Assembly: GCF_003814875.1 (NCBI RefSeq)
Contig: NZ_RKQF01000001.1
Coordinates: 11,222,001 to 11,286,000 of the forward strand
Origin: Streptomyces sp. Ag109_O5-1
GTDB taxonomy: Bacteria > Actinomycetota > Actinomycetes > Streptomycetales > Streptomycetaceae
Length of the DNA stretch: 64,000 nt
Direction of reading: 5' to 3'
The position numbers were made by a program, and so were the translations under genes. Position 1 is the first letter of the stretch. Every line of letters starts with the position of its first letter. Below, one piece after another: positions 1-7,957 of this stretch. Below the pieces are notes generated by a model that did no database searches, was not told the origin of the DNA, and saw nothing but the letters and a program-made list of their open reading frames with translations.

Positions 1-219
1 TCGGACCGCCCGTTTGGTTCGCACGTGCCGCTCAAGTTCCGTCTGGTTTAGCAATGGGATGGAAGACCCCTACCAGTAGAGATCTTCCAGGTATTTCATG
101 CCATGACATTGGCAATAAAGTCAGGCAAAGTGCTGCAAAACGGTCGGTGCGAATCAACATCAAACGCCCACTCAAGGTTCCCGGCAGAGTCCTTCAGTGA
201 AGATCTGACTGGACCTCGG
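1..219. other. Window edge, no gene seen
   Basis: I see no gene here. An inverted pair TGCCA/TGGCA at 99-114 and a 6-base inverted pair at 61-88 are the only structures. They lie downstream of the DUF1330 gene, so they could belong to its 3' end or to a gene outside the window. Confidence 0.4.
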
Positions 220-513
220 TCAGTCGATGCCTTCGACGATGCGGAAGTCGCGTTCGACGCCGTCGGAGAGGGCGACCAGCGCCTCCTGGTAGGCCGCGCT
301 CTCGCGCGTCGCGACGGCCTGCTCGAAGCTGTCGAACTCGATCAGGACGGTGCGCTCGGCGATTCCGGCGTCATGCGCCACTACCCGACCGCCACGGACG
401 AGGACCCGGCCGCCCCCGGCCTCGACGGTCAGGCGGGCCAGCTTGTTGTAAGCAGCCAGCTTCTCAGGATCTGAAATGGTGCGGTAGACGCTGACCCAGT
501 AGCCCTTGGGCAT
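220..513 (-). CDS. DUF1330 family protein
   Basis: A 97-residue protein of the DUF1330 family, small ferredoxin-fold (dimeric alpha-beta barrel) proteins with no settled reaction. It has the usual start (MPKGYWVSVYRTI), a central segment in which an ageing strand, a GGRV turn and a histidine follow each other, and the RTVLIEF strand followed by a YQEALV helix near the end. Length is normal. It is the last visible gene of a leftward set behind nadC and the phzF-like gene, 106 bases after the latter, so co-transcription is likely but not certain. Its role in that set is unknown; a small accessory binding or isomerase-like protein would be an inference only. Confidence 0.85.
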   Translation of the reverse strand: MPKGYWVSVYRTISDPEKLAAYNKLARLTVEAGGGRVLVRGGRVVAHDAGIAERTVLIEFDSFEQAVATRESAAYQEALVALSDGVERDFRIVEGID

Positions 514-619
514 GGAACCTCCAGTGTTGGGATGAGTGCATCTGACTTACGCGTTGGTCCCGGACTCGCGTCGGCGGCCGTCCTCGTTGGTCTGCTGACC
601 ACCCCGAGTCGCCTTCGTG

Positions 620-1492
620 TCAGCCGAGCCGGGGAAGGCGGACGACGCGCGCGATTTCTGCGGCGCCGCCCAGGCGGATCAGGGTGCCGGACGCGCTGCG
701 TTGTGCGTTGGCGATGATCGTGGACGGATGGCCGAGGTGATCGCCCATGTCGACCGCGATGCCGGTGACGCCCTGATCCGCGAGATACGCGGCCAGACAT
801 GCGGTGCTGTTGGCGTTGGCGACATCCTCGGGGACGCCGATCGACGGGGCGAACATCCGGGCCGCCGCCCGACCGTCCGCATCGGGGATCGAGTAGGCGT
901 AGCAGCCCAGCAGTCCGTAGCGGTCACAGGCATGGCGCAGTGCCGTGACGTCCGGACGGAGTTCGGCCAGCACGGTGCGTGATCGCACGGGTAACAGCAG
1001 CCGTGGCCGGCCGGGTGAGGCCACGCAGGCGCCGTCGGGAAGGGATTCGCTCATCAGGCCGAGGGCGGTCGCGATCGCCCGGAGTTCGGGTTCCCCGGCG
1101 TCCCGCGGGCTGATCGGGCCCGGGTCGAAAGTGGCCGTCAGGTCGTCGTGTTCTCGCTTCGCCCAGCCTTCGAATGCGCGACTTGTGGTATGCAGCGCGG
1201 CCCGGTAATCGGCGTCGCCGCCGTAGCGCACAGCGAGCAGCGCCAGTGCGGCGACTGTGCCGTGACCGCAGGCGGGCAACTCGCCTTCGCCGGTGAAGAA
1301 CCGGAGCCGATACGACGGTCGAGCCTGATCCTCGCCGTCCACCGCAGCGATGAAGACCGCGTGCGAGGTGCCTGTCGCAGCAGGGATGCGCCGTCGCTCG
1401 GCATCGGTGAAGGGCGCATCGTCGAGAACGGCGGTCGGACTGCCGCCCTGGCCCTGCCGCCGGCACGCGTCGACGATCGTCACCTCGGGCAT
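620..1492 (-). CDS. PhzF family isomerase/epimerase-like protein
   Basis: A 290-residue member of the PhzF family, whose best-known member isomerises trans-2,3-dihydro-3-hydroxyanthranilate in phenazine synthesis; most members have unknown substrates. The family's catalytic glutamate lies in the segment EGELPACGHGT (about residues 69-79), and the second half carries the matching duplicated fold with a glycine-rich MGDHLGHPS-like end. Its ATG start lies inside the end of nadC (13-base overlap), so the two are probably translationally coupled. Pairing with nadC suggests a substrate related to quinolinate or anthranilate, but this is inference; there is no phenazine cluster here. Family assignment is firm, the reaction is not. 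Confidence 0.85.
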   Translation of the reverse strand: MPEVTIVDACRRQGQGGSPTAVLDDAPFTDAERRRIPAATGTSHAVFIAAVDGEDQARPSYRLRFFTGEGELPACGHGTVAALALLAVRYGGDADYRAALHTTSRAFEGWAKREHDDLTATFDPGPISPRDAGEPELRAIATALGLMSESLPDGACVASPGRPRLLLPVRSRTVLAELRPDVTALRHACDRYGLLGCYAYSIPDADGRAAARMFAPSIGVPEDVANANSTACLAAYLADQGVTGIAVDMGDHLGHPSTIIANAQRSASGTLIRLGGAAEIARVVRLPRLG

Positions 1493-2373
1493 GGCGCCGC
1501 GTCCATCGTGATCAGCATCGTCAGGTCGAGCGCGGGCGCGCTGTGCGTCAGGGCGCCGATCGAGATGAGGTCGATGCCGGCATCGGCAATGGCGCGAACC
1601 CGGTCCAGGGTGACGTTGCCGGAGGCCTCCAGGAGGATCTCCGAACCGCTGGAACGGCTGGCCCTCATTCGCATCACTTCTTCGATGTCGGTCACCTCCA
1701 TGTTGTCGAGCATGAGCCAGCCGGCTCCCGCTTCCATGGCTTCGCGGGCCTGCGCGACGGTCTGCACTTCGACGTCGATCGGCACGCTCGTCCCGGAATC
1801 GGCCATTCCCTTCCGGACCGCACTGATCGCCGCGGTCACCCCGCCCGCCGCGGTGATGTGGTTCTCCTTCAGCAGGACCATCGCCGCCAGGGTGAGCCGG
1901 TGGTTGCTGCCGCCGCCCGCGGTGACGGCGTACTTGTCCAGCGCCCGCAGCCCCGGGGCGGTCTTGCGGGTGTCCAGGATCCGCGCCGGGGTTCCGGCCA
2001 CGGCTTGGACGAAGCCGTCAGTGACAGTGGCGATGCCGCACAGGCGCTGCAGGAAGTTCAGCACCGTGCGCTCGGCGGTGATCAGGCTGCGAGCCGATCC
2101 GGTCAGCCGCACCAGAACGTCCCCGGCCTGCACCCGCTCGCCGTCAGCGACCAGAGTCTCGACCTCGACCTCCGGGGCGGTCTGGGCGAAAACTTCGTGG
2201 ACCAGGGGGATTCCGGCGGCGACACCGGGCTGGCGGGTGCTGATTTCGGCGGTGGCGATCAGATCGGCCGGGACGCTCCACAAGGTGGTGATGTCGGCGG
2301 CGGCCCTGTCCTCCGTCAAGGCGGCGGCCACACTGGCCCGCGCTGACGACGCGGGGAAATCGGCGATCTTCAT
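1480..2373 (-). CDS. nadC: Nicotinate-nucleotide pyrophosphorylase (carboxylating), quinolinate phosphoribosyltransferase
   Basis: A 297-residue quinolinate phosphoribosyltransferase, which joins quinolinate and PRPP to give nicotinate mononucleotide and CO2 in NAD synthesis. The family signature is plain: DTRKTAPGLR at about 134-143, then KYAVTAGGGSNHR to about residue 159, and VLLKENH, carrying the arginine, lysine and histidine residues that bind quinolinate and PRPP. Length is normal. nadA and nadB are not adjacent, unlike the housekeeping nadABC arrangement, so this may be a second copy tied to the phzF-like gene. Its start is 17 bases after the stop of a wrecked lpd-like gene, suggesting a former four-gene operon. 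The Shine-Dalgarno is weak. Confidence 0.92.
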   Translation of the reverse strand: MKIADFPASSARASVAAALTEDRAAADITTLWSVPADLIATAEISTRQPGVAAGIPLVHEVFAQTAPEVEVETLVADGERVQAGDVLVRLTGSARSLITAERTVLNFLQRLCGIATVTDGFVQAVAGTPARILDTRKTAPGLRALDKYAVTAGGGSNHRLTLAAMVLLKENHITAAGGVTAAISAVRKGMADSGTSVPIDVEVQTVAQAREAMEAGAGWLMLDNMEVTDIEEVMRMRASRSSGSEILLEASGNVTLDRVRAIADAGIDLISIGALTHSAPALDLTMLITMDAAPCPR

Positions 2374-2390
2374 AGGTGGTTACTCAGCTC

Positions 2391-2657
2391 TCAGAGATTG
2401 ATCATCGGACCGACGAGGGCGTGGACGGCTTCCCCGAGCGTCGGGTGTGCATGGATGTTCCTGGCGATCTCGTGCGCTTTGAGATCCCACATCCGTGCCG
2501 GCGTCGTACTTGGCCTCGACGACCGCAGTGCGCAGCCCCAGCTGCGTCGCCCGGATGGCCCCGGTTAGCCGCCAGGTCCGGCACCGAGGACGACGACGTC
2601 ATAGTGGGTAGCGGCGGCAACGAACCCGACGCCAGCGTGGGAAGAGGGATCGTCCAT
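2391..2657 (-). pseudogene. Dihydrolipoamide dehydrogenase remnant (head joined to tail)
   Basis: This is a remnant of a flavoprotein disulfide reductase. An ATG at 2657 opens a reading frame containing YDVVVLGAGPGG, the FAD-binding start of dihydrolipoamide dehydrogenases, then meets a TAA at 2567-2565. In another frame the text continues as AIRATQLGLRTAVVEAKYDAG, the family's second strand. After a large deletion the family's last helix appears (HEIARNIHAHPTLGEAVHAL) ending at 2391. So a gene of about 1.4 kb has shrunk to under 270 bases with at least two frame changes. It lies directly upstream of nadC and probably still carries the operon's leader. Confidence 0.85.
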
Positions 2658-2795
2658 GACGTGTTGCTGTTGCTCCGTTCAACAGGACCGGATCGAATCT
2701 TCGGCCCCAGTAGAACCCCCGCGATCCGGTCCACGCCAATAGCCGCACGAGGCCACCCCATAGGCTCGGACCTATCGCGAGAGCAAGGAGCGGAC

Positions 2796-3755
2796 ATGCA
2801 CGACCACCAAGGCGTCGAACTTCGTCATCTCCGCTACTTCGTCGCCGTCGCCGAGGAGGGCACGATGACGGAGGCCGCACGGGTGCTGCGGATCGCGCAG
2901 CCCAGCCTGAGCCAGCAGATCAGCGCCCTGGAACGCCGAGTCGGGGCCAAGCTGTTCCACCGCAGGCCCAAGGGGATGGAGCTGACCGAGGGCGGCCGGA
3001 TCCTGTACGCGAGCGCCAGTCGTACCCTGGCCGAGATCGAGTCGTCGCTGGTGCAGGCGCGCGACGCGCGCTGTCCGGTGCACGTAGGGGTCTGCGGCAC
3101 CGTTCCGGAGCACCTGCTGGCGCGGGTCGAGCGGGTCCTGGCCGAAGACGGATACCTGGACGTCGAGTTCGCCGAGGCCGACTCCCCGCAGCAGCTCGAC
3201 CTGTTGCGGACCGGCACCCTGGCCTTCGGGGTGATGCGCGTCTTCCACGACATCGACGACCTGGCCACGCTGACCCTGGCCGACGAGCCGCTTGGCGTCC
3301 TGCTGCGCCCCGACCACCCTCTGGCCGACCACGCGGCCCTGTCCTGGTCCGACCTCGCGGGCCAGGAACTGCTGTGGTTCCCGGCCGAGCGCAACCCGTA
3401 CTTCGTCGAAGGCGTCCTGGCCCACCTCGCCGGCCACGGCTGGTCACCACGGCTACGTACCGTCGACGCGCACAGTCGGGCCCTGTACCGCCACCACCTG
3501 CGCAACAGCCAGAACCTGATCACCCTGCGAGCCCGGACCGCCGTCACGGCGGATGGCGGGATGGCATGGCGACCGTTCGTGTCCGACCCGCCGCGCGAAC
3601 GCTTCGTCCTGGTCACTCTCGGCGACAGCCCTTGGGCGGGGTTGTTGGCTCGCTTGGGCGGCCGGTCATCCGATGACGGCGTCATCGGTGGACCCGGTCA
3701 GCGCGCGGCGAGCTTCCCGAGCGCCGCCTCGTCGGCTCTGCCGGGCTCGGCCTGA
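2796..3755 (+). CDS. LysR family transcriptional regulator
   Basis: A 319-residue LysR-type regulator. The N-terminal winged helix spans about residues 9-67 (ELRHLRYFVAVAEEGTMTEA through SQQISALERRVGAKLF), followed by a linker helix and a periplasmic-binding-protein-like effector domain. I chose the ATG at 2796 because AAGGAG lies 5 bases upstream at 2785-2790 and the protein then starts just before the HTH; the open frame continues much further upstream. It faces the leftward lpd remnant/nadC unit, the usual layout for a LysR protein controlling a divergent operon, so it is the likely regulator of nadC and phzF. Its last 58 bases overlap the opposite-strand MmyB remnant. Confidence 0.9.
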   Translation: MHDHQGVELRHLRYFVAVAEEGTMTEAARVLRIAQPSLSQQISALERRVGAKLFHRRPKGMELTEGGRILYASASRTLAEIESSLVQARDARCPVHVGVCGTVPEHLLARVERVLAEDGYLDVEFAEADSPQQLDLLRTGTLAFGVMRVFHDIDDLATLTLADEPLGVLLRPDHPLADHAALSWSDLAGQELLWFPAERNPYFVEGVLAHLAGHGWSPRLRTVDAHSRALYRHHLRNSQNLITLRARTAVTADGGMAWRPFVSDPPRERFVLVTLGDSPWAGLLARLGGRSSDDGVIGGPGQRAASFPSAASSALPGSA

Positions 3756-4030
3756 TAGGCCGTCATCCGCTGGCCGTCGTCGCCGAATCGCATGACCTCG
3801 ATGACCAGCGTCAGGTCGCCGACCTCGGGGCGCCGGAAGTGCTTGGGTTCGCCGCGCCGCACCCGTGCCTCGTGGCGGTCCCGCATCGCGCCGCACTTCG
3901 GGCACTCGCGGCGGAACTCTGCGACCAGTGCCCAAAGTTCAGGCGCATCGGGATCCTCGGCGGCAAGGGCGCGCATGCTCGCCACCGAACTGCGTCCCAC
4001 AGATCCCAGTCGGCGAACAGGCCGCCCGCG
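3698..4030 (-). pseudogene. MmyB-type XRE regulator, C-terminal remnant
   Basis: Only the C-terminal third of an XRE regulator with an MmyB-like ligand-binding domain remains. Recognisable parts are FADWDLWD at its torn edge, the ELWALVAEFRREC helix, then KHFRRPEVGDLTLVIEVMRF and the QRMTAYQAEPG end, all typical of the family (compare the intact relatives at 12436-13269 and 17157-18071). The N-terminal HTH is gone: near 4030 the sequence changes abruptly into the accessory gene of an IS5-type element. The frame also shifts between the FADWDLWD part and the rest. It is best read as a gene cut by the insertion. Confidence 0.75.
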
Positions 4031-4313
4031 CCCGCAGCGGGGCGTCGGCCGCGGCGAGCACCGCCATGATCTGCTGGTAGGCCGGATGGTCCGGCAGCTT
4101 GGCCTCCGGCGGTGGGGGTGGCGGCGGGTCGAGCAGGTCCAGCAGCGTCTTGCGGGTGATCCGGAGCTCCTCGGCCTCCCGGCCGTACCCCTCCAGCAGC
4201 GCGGTCAGCTCCGCGATCTTCTCGCGGGCCTGTTCGGCCTGCCCGGCGACCTCCCGCTCGCGCTCCTCCAGCCGGGCAAGCACCGTGCCCAGGGGCAGCT
4301 CCCCGCCGGTCAC
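4031..4313 (-). pseudogene. IS-associated coiled-coil accessory protein, 3'-truncated
   Basis: The reading frame starts at GTG 4313, its first bases overlapping the TGA of the transposase (GTGA), so it was translated by coupling. It has a heptad-rich helix (LARLEEREREVAGQAEQARE to about residue 50), a KTLLDLLDPPPPPPP stretch with seven prolines, then DHPAYQQIMAVLAAADAPLRAR. I recall this layout from Streptomyces hypothetical proteins that travel with IS5-type transposases and end in a small winged-helix-like region; here that end is missing and the frame runs on into the MmyB remnant (open to 3939). Function in transposition is unknown. Confidence 0.6.
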
Positions 4314-5153
4314 GCGTACCGCCAGGTGGGGGTGGAGGTGCCGGCCAGCATCTGCGACATCCGGTCACTGATGGCCCAGTACACCCGGGAGACGGACGAG
4401 GAGGGCTGGTGCTCGTAGTCGCGCGCCAGCCTCCGGAACAACATCAAGATCCCGTTCACCTGCTCCACGACCCACCGCTTGGGCTGCGAAACGAACCCCG
4501 CTTCGCCGGGGTTGCGCAGGACGACTTCGACCTCGATGCCCACCTTTGCCCCGTGCTTGACGACCGCGGCCTTGAACCCTTGGTCCACCATCGCCTTCTT
4601 CACCGCCCCTGGACCGGTGGCCTCCACCACGCCGTCCAGCAGCGCGATGCCGGCGGTATTGTCGTGGGCGGAGGCGGCCAGCACCACCACCGCGATCACC
4701 GGCCCCAGCACGTCAACGGCCAGCCCTCGCTTGCGGCCTGGCACTTTCCTGTGCGCATCCCGCCCGGTCGTTGCGGCGGGGACGCCGGCCGCCGCGTGCA
4801 GGCTCTGGGTGTCGAGGACCACCAGGCTCGGGTCGGATAATCGGCCCCCCTCTCCCGCACCTGCCAGCGAAGCAGGTCGTGGATGGTCTGGTCGGTGCCG
4901 TCGTTGCGCCAGGTGTAGAAGTAGTACTTCAGCGCCGGGCCGAGGGGAAGCCGTGCGGCAGCAGGGCCCACTGGCAGCCGGTGCGGCCCTGGTAGAGCAG
5001 GGCGTTGACGATCTCCCGCATCGGATACCGGCCCTGATGGCCGCTGCCCGAGGGGGGCCGGGCCTTCCAGGAGTCGATGACCGGTTCGATCAACGCCCAG
5101 CGTTCGTCGGACAAGTCGGTGCCGTAGGGCTGGCGGTCGCTCACAGGGGCCAC
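4310..5153 (-). pseudogene. IS5-family transposase, two frameshifts
   Basis: The transposase is spread over three frames. The head (from ATG 5153: YGTDLSDERWALIEPVIDSW through GRTGCQWALLPH) is in one; the middle (YYFYTWRNDGTDQTIHDLL...) in a second near 4830-4930; and the catalytic part (VLDTQSLHAAAGVP, PGRKRGLAVDVLG, VDQGFK, QPKRWVVEQVNGILMLFRRL) in the third, ending at 4310. The DDE-type aspartates and the final W-VE-(N) helix are visible, so all pieces of the protein are present but not in one frame. A -1 recoding event can join two frames in some IS families, but two separate breaks here argue for decay. Confidence 0.8.
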
Positions 5154-5228
5154 TTCAGCGACACACGTTCCGGTGGCGACTAATACGGCATCACGTCACA
5201 TACCGCCCTCTAAGTTCGGTGAGGTGAA

Positions 5229-5444
5229 AGGAACACCCCCGCACCGGCAACTCCACGCTCGGAGCACCCCCGCATCGGCGGGAAGGACTTGGCGGGGACG
5301 ACGCATCGGCGGGAAGGACGAACACCCAGGACGTGGGCAATCTTCATCAGCGGGAACACACCCGCGGACGCGGGGGCGAACTGATCGTGAAGACGTCCTC
5401 GGATCAGGATCTGCTGTGCTCCCCGCCGACGCGGGGGCGAACCG
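5229..5444 (+). CRISPR. Decayed type I-E-like CRISPR remnant
   Basis: A 29-base repeat of the Streptomyces type I-E kind lies at 5416-5444 (CTCCCCGCCGACGCGGGGGC core, flanked by GTG and GAACCG). A degenerate copy sits at 5355-5383, and the interval between them (5384-5415) is exactly 32 bases, the type I-E spacer length. Further left, inverted copies occur: 5260-5288 matches the reverse complement at about 23 of 29 positions, with partial copies at 5229-5247 and 5291-5319, at wrong spacing. No cas gene is present in the window. It directly adjoins the IS5-type element, which may have removed the rest of the array. Confidence 0.55.
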
Positions 5445-5529
5445 CAGCTGGTGAAGAGGGGCTACGGCCGCCACTGGCTAGCTCCAGGACGCTCGTGGGA
5501 GCTGAGGAGGATTCGTAACCCGTATCCGA

Positions 5530-5681
5530 CATCTGACTGCCGGACGGGCCAGCGTCGGATCCGTACAGGTGCCCCAGGTGATGGTGGCGGCGGGGGTGGG
5601 GTCCGCGGCGGCCGAGGGTACCGGCGCCGAGGTCAGCAGCAGGCAGGTCCCTGCGGTGACATCGGCCAGCAATCGTCTCAC
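5530..5681 (-). pseudogene. N-terminal remnant of a secreted peptidase/hydrolase
   Basis: From ATG 5681 the leftward frame gives a clear signal peptide (MRRLLADVTAGTCLLLTSAP, then PSAAA cleavage region) followed by TITWGTCTDPTLA, which resembles the start of secreted tripeptidyl-aminopeptidase-like alpha/beta hydrolases of Streptomyces. After about 50 residues the resemblance stops and the frame ends at 5478. The catalytic domain is missing, presumably lost in the rearrangement that left the neighbouring CRISPR and IS debris. Confidence 0.6.
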
Positions 5682-6042
5682 CTGGCAATCTCCTTACCGT
5701 CGGGGGCGGGTGACTCTGGCAGGAGGGGGCTACGGTCCCGAGGCCTTGACCGTGCCTTCAAGGAGGAGCGTCCGAACGGGCAGGGATGCACGTGCGGGAC
5801 TGCACGTGTGGGGCGGTCCGCTGTCGCGCTGCCCCGCAACCCGCCCGGGCCGCTCGTGGGGCTGCCGACCGGGATCGGTCAAGCGCGGGGCGGATGCTGG
5901 TAAAGGCGCGGGCATGTGTCGGTCTTGTCGGTCCCTTGCCCGGCCCGTGGTGGCCATGTGGTCATGTGGTGTTCATGTGGCAGCAGTTGGGCTGGGCCAG
6001 GGTGCGGTCGTTGTCAGCACAGCTGCTCGTCGGGAGGGCGTC
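5682..6042. other. Intergenic, no gene recognised
   Basis: About 360 bases between the peptidase remnant and the phosphatase gene. The frame of the phosphatase stays open through it, but the translated text is low-complexity and unlike any family I know, so I treat it as the upstream region of the phosphatase gene. Confidence 0.5.
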
Positions 6043-7656
6043 ATGACCGCACAATCAGAGTCGACAGAGGACAGATCCGCGCAGGCATCGGAGGGGCTCA
6101 GCCGCCGTCACGCGCTGGGCCTGCTCGGCACCGCGGGGGCGGGCGCCGCTGCCACCGGGTTGATCGGGGCGGGTGCGGCGCAGGCCGCGCCGCTCGACGC
6201 TCCGGCCTTCCACCTCACCGCGGACGCCACCGGCGCTCCCCCCGTCCAGGGCCTGCACCTGACCTTCGGGGCGGACCCGCGTACCCAGATGACGGTCTCG
6301 TGGATCACCGACCAGCCGGTGTCCCAGCCGGTCGTGCACTACGGCACCCTGGAGCACGGCTTCGGCTCCCGCGCCGCCGCCCGCACCGTCACCTACGTCG
6401 ACGGCACCTCGAACCGCACCGTCTACGTCCACCACGCCCTGCTCAACCGGCTCACCCCGGACACGGACTACCTCTACCTCGCCACCCACGAGGGCGCGAC
6501 CCCCGACAGCGGTACGTTCCGCACCGCCCCGCACGGCCGCCGGCCGGTCACCTTCACCAGCTTCGGCGACCAGTCCGCCCCGCAGGTGACCTGGGCAGCC
6601 GACGGCACGGTCGCCCTGGACGCCAACTCCACCCCCGCGACGAAGGACATCGTCACCGGCATCGAGCAGGTCGCCCCGCTGTTCCACCTCCTCAACGGCG
6701 ACCTCTGCTACGCCAACCTCGACGTCGACCGGGTGCGGACCTGGAACAACTTCTTCACCAACAACACCCGTTCGGCGCGCTTCCGCCCCTGGATGCCGGC
6801 GGCCGGCAACCACGAGATCGAGAAGGCCAACGGCCCGCTCGGCCTCGGCGCCTACCAGACCTACTTCTCCCTGCCCTCCACCGAGACCGACGCCGAACTC
6901 GCGGGCCTGTACTACGCGTTCACGGCCGGCTCGGTGCGGGTGATCGTGCTGCAGAACGACGACAACTGCCTCCAGGACGGCGGTGACGTCTACATCAGCG
7001 GTTACTCCGGCGGCCGCCAACTCTCCTTCCTGGAGAAGGAACTGAAGGCGGCGCGCTCCTCGCGTGACGTCGACTGGGTGGTCGTGGCCATGCACCAGGT
7101 CATGATCAGCTCCTCGGACGCCAACGGCGCGGACCTTGGCCTGCGCGAGAAGTACGGCCCGCTGTTCGACCGCTATGGCGTCGACCTGGTGCTGTGCGGC
7201 CACGAGCACAACTACGAGCGTTCGCTGGCCGTGCGCGGCGTGGTGACCGGCAGCGAGACGCTGACGCCCAACCCGGTCTCCCCGGCCACCGACGACATCG
7301 ACGCGAACCTCGGCACCGTGCACATGATCCTCGGTGGCGGCGGCGTCTCGGGAACCACGAACCAGAAGTTCTTCACCGACGGTACGGCCAAGGTCATCAC
7401 CGCCGTGTCGGCGACCGCCGGCTCCAACGGCAAGCGCACCTCCACCTATGTGAAGGAGCAGGCGGTGTGGGTGGGTGTCCGGGACGTCGAACACCCCTAC
7501 GGCTTTGCCGCCTTCACCGTCGACCCCGGCCGGCACGCCGGTGACACCACGCGGATGCATGTGACGTACTACAACGTGAACAAGCCGCACGGCGAACTGT
7601 CGGTCTTCGAGAAGTTCACCCTGCACCGCAAGCGCTCGGACGGCTACGCCGGCTGA
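6043..7656 (+). CDS. Secreted purple acid phosphatase-like metallophosphoesterase
   Basis: A 537-residue exported phosphoesterase, probably releasing phosphate from organic esters outside the cell. It begins with a Tat-like signal (RRHALGLLGTAGAGAAATGL...AQA), then a fibronectin-III-like purple acid phosphatase N-domain (about 55-165), then the two-metal catalytic domain: SFGDQS, NGDLCYAN near 219, GNHE near 256, VVAMH near 349, GHEHNYER near 386, and a long C-terminal strand-rich part. I chose ATG 6043 because GGGAGG lies at 6032-6037 and the signal peptide follows. A strong hairpin follows the stop, so it is likely monocistronic. A PhoP-type control would be expected for such genes but I see no clear box. 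Confidence 0.9.
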   Translation: MTAQSESTEDRSAQASEGLSRRHALGLLGTAGAGAAATGLIGAGAAQAAPLDAPAFHLTADATGAPPVQGLHLTFGADPRTQMTVSWITDQPVSQPVVHYGTLEHGFGSRAAARTVTYVDGTSNRTVYVHHALLNRLTPDTDYLYLATHEGATPDSGTFRTAPHGRRPVTFTSFGDQSAPQVTWAADGTVALDANSTPATKDIVTGIEQVAPLFHLLNGDLCYANLDVDRVRTWNNFFTNNTRSARFRPWMPAAGNHEIEKANGPLGLGAYQTYFSLPSTETDAELAGLYYAFTAGSVRVIVLQNDDNCLQDGGDVYISGYSGGRQLSFLEKELKAARSSRDVDWVVVAMHQVMISSSDANGADLGLREKYGPLFDRYGVDLVLCGHEHNYERSLAVRGVVTGSETLTPNPVSPATDDIDANLGTVHMILGGGGVSGTTNQKFFTDGTAKVITAVSATAGSNGKRTSTYVKEQAVWVGVRDVEHPYGFAAFTVDPGRHAGDTTRMHVTYYNVNKPHGELSVFEKFTLHRKRSDGYAG

Positions 7657-7672
7657 TACCGCTCGCTCAGCC

Positions 7673-7714
7673 GAAGCCGCGGGCCGCGCGGGCAGCCGCC
7701 CGGCCCGCGGCTTC
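7673..7714 (+). terminator. Strong hairpin after the phosphatase gene
   Basis: GAAGCCGCGGGCC at 7673-7685 pairs perfectly with 7702-7714 across a 16-base loop. It lies 17 bases after the phosphatase stop; no U-run follows, as is common in Streptomyces. Confidence 0.7.
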
Positions 7715-7957
7715 CCGCCGGATCATCGACAGAGCGACCACCGTGCCGACGACCAGCGAGCGCCGCCCGCCCCTTGGCGGGGGCGGACATGGTGGTCTCG
7801 GCACCCGACGACCGCGACCTTCCGGCCCTGGACGACGGACAGATCCGCATCGCCGTCGTAGAACATTTCCGCCACAACAGGCGCACCTTTCCTGGTGGTC
7901 TCGGGCGTGGTGACCGTGCCGGTCGGCAGGTGCAGGCCCGCCGACCGGACACCCGCG

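Larger units (their letters stand above)
4031..5200 (-). mobile_element. Decayed IS5-family element with accessory ORF
   Basis: This leftward element carries an IS5-type DDE transposase (frameshifted) followed by a GTGA-coupled coiled-coil accessory gene. One end is cut inside the accessory gene where the MmyB remnant begins (about 4030); the other lies between the transposase start (5153) and the CRISPR remnant that begins near 5229. I could not define terminal inverted repeats or a target duplication. The element appears immobile. Confidence 0.7.

Noticed and set aside
1148..2401. 417-codon plus-strand frame over nadC and phzF-like genes
   Set aside because: Ser/Arg/Ala-rich shadow; both minus-strand genes carry catalytic signatures.
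6055..7626. Long minus-strand open frame opposite the phosphatase gene
   Set aside because: It is the high-GC shadow of the phosphatase: Val/Gly/Arg-rich text, no family motifs, no ribosome site.
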